DNA of 9,664 nt from Lachnospiraceae bacterium (GTDB lineage: Bacteria > Bacillota_A > Clostridia > Lachnospirales > Lachnospiraceae), in the NCBI GenBank assembly GCA_024684065.1, contig JAIKXO010000247.1, forward strand, positions 1 to 9,664. Direction: 5' to 3'. Position 1 is the stretch's first letter; each line of letters begins with the position of its first letter. Of this stretch, positions 6,537 through 9,664 are shown one piece after another. The notes below the pieces were generated by a model. The model searched no databases, was not told the origin of the DNA, and worked only from the letters and a program-made list of their open reading frames with translations. A program made the position numbers and the translations under genes.

Positions 6537-7321
6537 AAATTAATTAAACTACAGATGGTGATATTCTGATCTTATCGGTAGAGGGAAAAGTAGATGCAAC
6601 GTGTGGTGAGGATTTTTCGGAACAGGTGATCGAGGCCTGCCACGGCAGCAAAGTTGTCAGGCTGAATCTGACCGGGGTACCGTATTTTTCAAGCGCCGGG
6701 TTCAGGGGACTGCTGATGGGTTATAAGGTAGCCCGCTTAAGCGGCGGTAAGCTTGAGATTTACGGAGCCAACGATGTGCTGAGAGGGATCCTTAAGGACA
6801 CCGGTCTTGATAAGGAGCTGACCATATGCACCGGGGACGCTTTTTCTCATGGGGAAGATCCCGCAAGCCCTTCTGCGGTAAATGAGGGGGAAGTATCCGA
6901 TAACAGAGGACAGGAAACCGGCTCTGATCATACGGATAACGAATTTTCCCCTGACTGGGTAGCAGCTTTGCCGCAGAGCAGTATGGTTTCAAGGCTTCTT
7001 ATCGTTGCGGTCTGTGAAAAGACGACGGCCTGGATATCCCTGCATGAAAAGGACCGTCAGAGCGGAAGATGGACTATGCTTTTTTCCACCGTGGGCTTTA
7101 TCGGCGGTGAAGGTCTTTCAGATAATGAAGGAGCGGGCAGGACAAGAAGAGGCGCTTATCCTTTTGAACGCGGCATTCTGACCGCATTTGACAAAAGAAG
7201 GCCGTTTACCGACGGAAGGATAGCTCTTCATAAAAGCGAACTGTCTTTTGTACTGTCACATGCCGGGGGAGACTGTCTGGTCGTGGCAGATACGCTTGAT
7301 AATCTCGGAGGAGCATTTTAA
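6533..7321 (+). CDS. STAS-domain protein with L,D-transpeptidase-like C-terminal region; in-frame stop at codon 5 (possible pseudogene)
   Basis: The expected start is ATG 6533, 5 nt after GGAGGG (6522-6527). The frame reads MKIN, then TAA at 6545-6547, then continues open for 257 codons. The segment after the stop (TTDGDILILSVEGKVDA) is what a STAS domain should begin with, so the stop falls inside the conserved N-terminus; AAA to TAA would explain it. If translated, residues 6-100 form a STAS domain (anti-sigma-factor-antagonist type) with the phosphorylatable Ser region YFSSAGFRGLL at 51-61. An acidic linker follows (103-140). Residues 150-262 (RLLIVAV...STVGFIGGEGL...TRRGAYPF) resemble the front half of L,D-transpeptidase catalytic domains, without a clear catalytic HGC motif. 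The only later conventional start, GTG 6626, loses the first STAS strands and has no good ribosome binding site. It is either a recent nonsense mutant, a sequencing error or a recoded gene. Confidence 0.65.
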
Positions 7322-7323
7322 AT

Positions 7324-7719
7324 ATGATCAACACCTACGAAAACTATCTTAAAAGTAAGGCGGGAGCCATCCTTAAGATAGAGAATGCGCTACGGATCTA
7401 CACAAAGATGGCGCTCTGTGTCGGGAAATGCTCTCTTGAAGACAAGATGGACTTCTGGAATGACTGTCTGAAAAAAGCGGCAGAGTATACGGATATCCGT
7501 AACCGCTGGGAGTTTATGAGCTTTGAGGAGAAGATGGAGGAGGACAGGGGCAGGACACTTGCTCACGACGTATTCATCGATTCTCTGAATATTCTTTCCC
7601 GGATCGCCGAAAGGGAAGGGGTTGATAATACCTGGAGGACCGAACTGGGAGAGGAAAGAAAAAGGATCGGCGACTTTGCCTGCTTCATAACATACATGAC
7701 CGGGATATCAAACCGGTAG
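7324..7719 (+). CDS. Conserved-looking 131-aa protein of unknown function
   Basis: ATG 7324 lies 2 nt after the STAS gene stop. Its ribosome binding site GGAGGAG (7306-7312) lies within the last codons of that gene, so translation is probably coupled. The 131-residue product is soluble and predicted helical, with an N-terminal helix pair (YENYLKSKAGAILKIENAL) and a strongly charged centre (MSFEEKMEEDRGRTLAHD). Its C-terminus (ERKRIGDFACFITYMTGISNR) looks like a conserved family end; I recall similar ends in small Lachnospiraceae hypothetical proteins but cannot name a domain. It has no signal peptide, metal-binding motif or DNA-binding helix-turn-helix that I can see. It is intact even though the upstream STAS frame carries a stop, so it may still be under selection. 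A partner role for the STAS protein is conceivable but unsupported. Confidence 0.75.
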   Translation: MINTYENYLKSKAGAILKIENALRIYTKMALCVGKCSLEDKMDFWNDCLKKAAEYTDIRNRWEFMSFEEKMEEDRGRTLAHDVFIDSLNILSRIAEREGVDNTWRTELGEERKRIGDFACFITYMTGISNR

Positions 7720-7783
7720 CCGGAAACGATCCGGTGTTACGCATATCCGTGTTTTTCCGATATGTCCCGGTCGTGTGGCCATA

Positions 7784-7813
7784 AAAAAAGTGTTTTTTCA
7801 AAAACACTTTTTT
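7784..7813. terminator. Bidirectional intrinsic terminator
   Basis: A 14-bp perfect inverted repeat, AAAAAAGTGTTTTT (7784-7797) with AAAAACACTTTTTT (7800-7813), gives a stem with A-runs before and T-runs after on both strands. It ends the STAS/131-aa transcript. Upstream, 7720-7783 holds two lesser inverted repeats, CCGGA/TCCGG (7720-7734) and CATATC/GATATG (7742-7764). Confidence 0.8.
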
Positions 7814-7814
7814 C

Positions 7815-7843
7815 TTGACAAAATATATATTGCAAAATATAAT
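7815..7843 (+). promoter_or_regulatory. Perfect consensus sigma-A promoter for the ATP-grasp/lipoprotein operon
   Basis: TTGACA at 7815-7820 and TATAAT at 7838-7843 match the consensus at all twelve bases with a 17-nt spacer. Transcription would start near 7850, leaving a leader of about 250 nt before ATG 8100. The -35 box begins 2 nt after the terminator stem. Such a strong promoter usually needs repression, which fits the repeats overlapping it. Confidence 0.85.
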
Positions 7844-7852
7844 ATTGCAAAA
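7827..7852 (+). repeat. Tandem 11-bp direct repeats with TTGCAA cores over the promoter (candidate operator)
   Basis: ATATTGCAAAA occurs at 7827-7837 and again at 7842-7852, 15 bp apart start to start. The first fills the spacer just before the -10 box and the second overlaps the -10 box end and the start site. Each contains the self-complementary core TTGCAA. Placement is ideal for a repressor; the regulator is not in this window and I do not recognise the site. Confidence 0.5.
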
Positions 7853-7965
7853 CATAAATAAGCCTTTTATAAACAGTGACAGGCAAAAGGAGGTTGTCAT
7901 TAAGTATGGCGGAATTAATGAGATCCCTGATATAATACTTAAAAAGATGTTTCGTATATAACATG

Positions 7966-7981
7966 ATGCGGCCGGCCGCAT
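7966..7981. repeat. 16-bp perfect palindrome ATGCGGCCGGCCGCAT
   Basis: ATGCGGCC at 7966-7973 is followed directly by its complement GGCCGCAT at 7974-7981. As RNA it can form a 6-bp stem with a CCGG loop; as DNA it could be a dimeric protein site. It is much more GC-rich than the sequence just before it. Confidence 0.6.
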
Positions 7982-8020
7982 AAGGAAATCAGCCGCTTTG
8001 AGGCACGCGGCCTGCGCGGA

Positions 8021-8056
8021 CTCAATAACGAAACGGTAAGCCGTTTTGTTATTGAG
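8021..8056 (+). promoter_or_regulatory. Strong 16-bp stem-loop in the leader of the ATP-grasp gene
   Basis: CTCAATAACGAAACGG (8021-8036) pairs with CCGTTTTGTTATTGAG (8041-8056) through 16 positions, one being a G-T wobble (8030 with 8047), around the loop TAAG. No T-run follows (TATAATAAAG comes next), so it is not a standard terminator. It ends 44 nt before the gene start. Confidence 0.55.
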
Positions 8057-8099
8057 TATAATAAAGACAGCGATTGCGGAAGACAGAAAGGGAAGAAAG

Positions 8100-9461
8100 A
8101 TGAGGCTTAAGGATCAGGTATTTAATGCATATAAAGAACATATTGATTCACATATGGAGGAAAATCGTAAAGGGGCGCTTGAGACAAAAACAGACCTCGA
8201 GCATTCTCAGCTCAACTGGAACGGTGTTCTCGATAAAACAGCACATATTCCGAAGGTGTTTGATGAAGAAACCATAGAACATTTCAGAAGTATAGCGGAA
8301 ATGACCCATAGCATATTCGGGAGGGTTATCAGGGAGTATCGTGACCATGAAGACTACAGGAAGCTGTTTCCTTTTTCGAAAGAACTGGAGGAACTGATCC
8401 TGCTTAAGGCGCCTTATGACGGAGTTCTGCCCATCATGCGCATGGATCTGTTCTATAATGAGGACACAGGAGAATTTCAATTCTGCGAGATCAATACTGA
8501 CGGGACGGCGGCTATGTTAAGAGATCTGGAAATGCGAAGGGCATTAGTCCATAATCCGGCGCATCAGTCGGTTATCAGACAGTTTGAACTTGAACCGTTC
8601 GAGCTGTTTGATTCCTGGGTTAAGACATTTCTGGACCTGTATGACGGGTATCATAAGAAAAAAGAAAATCCGAATATAGCCATAGTTGATTTTCTTGAAA
8701 ATGCCACGTTGAGAGAATTTGAGGAATTTGAGAGACGTTTCCAGAATGCAGGGTTTAACTGCGAGATATGTGATATCAGATCATTGAAATATAAGGAGGG
8801 ATCCCTTATGTCCGCCTCAGGAAACCGGATCGATGCCATCTACCGGAGAGCGGTAACGGCGGATATCATGGCAGGTTATTCGGAGGTCGGTGATTTTCTG
8901 AATGCTGTACGGGATGATGCCGTATTTATCGCAGGGGCCTTCGCAACCCAGATCATTCATACAAAATGGCTGTTCTATGTACTTCATCATGACAGAACAC
9001 GGTCATTCCTTCCGGAGGATGAACAGGCTTTTGTTAAGGCGCACATACCTTTTACGACAGAGTTTGCATCCGGATATATTACACTGGATGAGGTACGGGA
9101 GAAAAAGGATGATTTCATGCTTAAACCGATGGATGCTTATGCCTCCAGGGGAATTTACGCGGCCGGACGGGAATATACGGAGCAACGGTGGAAGGAGATA
9201 ACGGGAGAACTGTATGGGAAAGGTTATATCTGCCAGCAGTACTGCAAACAGTATATGACGGAAAATATCGACTTTGCCTGGGGTGACGGCAAGTGGCATC
9301 CATATATAAATATGCCCGGTCTTTACACCTATAACGGTAAATTTAAAGGCATCCTGATGCGGACGGCATGTGAGGAAAACATCATCACAGCTCATGATAA
9401 TGAACGGACACTTCCGGTATTTACCGTAAAAGGTGAAAAGGGGGGAAGCAGGAGAGCATGA
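8100..9461 (+). CDS. Glutathionylspermidine-synthase-like ATP-grasp protein
   Basis: ATG 8100 is chosen because AAAGGG (8087-8092) lies 7 nt upstream; a possible TTG at 8046 would fall within the leader stem-loop. The 453-aa cytosolic product matches the GSP_synth/circularly permuted ATP-grasp group: RMDLFYNEDTGEFQFCEINTDGTAAM (114-139) with acidic metal ligands E130 and N132, DAIYRR (245-250), and FMLKPMDAYASRGI (339-352), where K342 should contact ATP. Family enzymes join a carboxylate to an amine using ATP. The E. coli enzyme makes glutathionylspermidine and carries an N-terminal amidase domain that is absent here. Clostridial members are often annotated this way without evidence for that substrate, so the product is best treated as an unknown amide ligase. 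It overlaps the lipoprotein gene by ATGA, so the two are co-translated. Confidence 0.82.
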   Translation: MRLKDQVFNAYKEHIDSHMEENRKGALETKTDLEHSQLNWNGVLDKTAHIPKVFDEETIEHFRSIAEMTHSIFGRVIREYRDHEDYRKLFPFSKELEELILLKAPYDGVLPIMRMDLFYNEDTGEFQFCEINTDGTAAMLRDLEMRRALVHNPAHQSVIRQFELEPFELFDSWVKTFLDLYDGYHKKKENPNIAIVDFLENATLREFEEFERRFQNAGFNCEICDIRSLKYKEGSLMSASGNRIDAIYRRAVTADIMAGYSEVGDFLNAVRDDAVFIAGAFATQIIHTKWLFYVLHHDRTRSFLPEDEQAFVKAHIPFTTEFASGYITLDEVREKKDDFMLKPMDAYASRGIYAAGREYTEQRWKEITGELYGKGYICQQYCKQYMTENIDFAWGDGKWHPYINMPGLYTYNGKFKGILMRTACEENIITAHDNERTLPVFTVKGEKGGSRRA

Positions 9462-9664
9462 AAGAAGGCAGGATATACAGAGCAGCATTTTTTCCGGCAG
9501 TGATATTGCTGACATTTCTTGCGGCCGGATGTACAATGCCTCCAGGCTTTGCTGAAAACGCCGGGGATAACAGGGAAAGCCCGCAGGTTGAGGAGTTTAA
9601 GGCGGCAGCAGTCGAGACTGAGGATAAGTCCATGACCATAACTGAGGGTACTGTGACGGAGCTT
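9458..9664 (+). CDS. Lipoprotein of unknown function (N-terminal part; runs off the window)
   Basis: ATG 9458 overlaps the ATP-grasp stop as ATGA, with AGGAG at 9450-9454 and a longer purine run upstream. The visible 69 residues start with a lipoprotein signal: positive MKEGRIYR, hydrophobic AAFFPAVILLTFLAAG, then Cys25, the expected site of lipid attachment after cleavage by signal peptidase II. The lipobox is AAGC with Leu one position further out than usual. After Cys the sequence is Pro-, Glu- and Ala-rich and disordered-looking, as in a cell-surface tether, ending in TITEGTVTEL, possibly the first strand of a domain. The function cannot be read from this fragment. Coupling to the ATP-grasp enzyme suggests a shared pathway across the membrane. 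Confidence 0.75.
   Translation, partial: MKEGRIYRAAFFPAVILLTFLAAGCTMPPGFAENAGDNRESPQVEEFKAAAVETEDKSMTITEGTVTEL

Larger units (their letters stand above)
7850..8099 (+). promoter_or_regulatory. Long structured 5' leader upstream of the ATP-grasp gene
   Basis: About 250 nt separate the predicted start site from ATG 8100. The leader begins AT-rich, carries a perfect Shine-Dalgarno AAGGAGG (7887-7893) without a well-placed ATG, then turns GC-rich with a 16-bp palindrome (7966-7981), a possible GCCGC/GCGGC stem (7992-7996 with 8007-8011) and a strong stem-loop (8021-8056). I do not recognise a T-box or a known riboswitch class. The length and folding potential suggest cis-regulation, a leader peptide, a small RNA, or the relic of a lost gene. 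Confidence 0.4.

Noticed and set aside
7899..8056. T-box leader or other known riboswitch
   Set aside because: No T-box motif (TGGNACCGCG-like) and no fold I recognise from known classes.
8057..8062. TATAAT at 8057-8062 as a second promoter
   Set aside because: No -35 box at 16-18 nt spacing, and the extended -10 TGn motif is off by one base.
8046..8099. N-terminal extension of the ATP-grasp protein from TTG 8046
   Set aside because: This start is inside the strong stem-loop and has no ribosome binding site; ATG 8100 does.
9003..9536. Minus-strand 177-codon frame over the end of the ATP-grasp gene
   Set aside because: Antisense to conserved ATP-grasp motifs and crosses into the lipoprotein gene; no start signals.

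Overview
The window looks like a chromosomal segment of an anaerobic Firmicute, most likely a Lachnospiraceae-type Clostridium (Butyrivibrio/Lachnospira-like). The reasons are strong AGGAGG ribosome binding sites, sigma-A promoters with 17-nt spacers, moderate GC, and proteins typical of that group (AGCS symporter, Hpt-like kinase tail, clostridial glutathionylspermidine-synthase-like ATP-grasp). The taxon is inferred from style and family memory, not from a marker gene. No tRNA, rRNA, CRISPR array, transposase or phage gene was found.

Layout. (1) Positions 2-3849, plus strand, are a tight run: the tail of a probable hybrid sensor kinase, a 72-aa helical protein, a 318-aa FIST/DUF6976-like protein, an AGCS sodium:alanine/glycine symporter, and a stand-alone protein with two receiver domains, the first degenerate. 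Together they suggest a signalling unit coupled to amino-acid uptake. (2) A convergent radical SAM gene of the YhcC type lies at 3908-4780 on the minus strand. (3) It shares a short intergenic region with a plus-strand gene for a secreted histidine acid phosphatase (4980-6383); two well-formed promoters face opposite ways there, with overlapping -10 boxes. (4) At 6533-7321 a STAS-domain frame with an unusual C-terminal domain is interrupted by TAA at codon 5. It is followed after 2 nt by a conserved-looking 131-aa protein of unknown function. (5) Positions 7720-8099 hold no long ORF but are dense in signals: a bidirectional terminator, a perfect consensus promoter with tandem TTGCAA repeats, an orphan Shine-Dalgarno, a 16-bp palindrome and a strong 16-bp stem-loop. 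(6) This leader precedes a glutathionylspermidine-synthase-like ATP-grasp gene (8100-9461), which overlaps a lipoprotein gene running off the window end by ATGA.

Most worth a second look are the interrupted STAS fusion gene, the long regulated leader of the ATP-grasp/lipoprotein operon, and the kinase/FIST-like/symporter/double-receiver cluster. None of these is proved here to be a new system.
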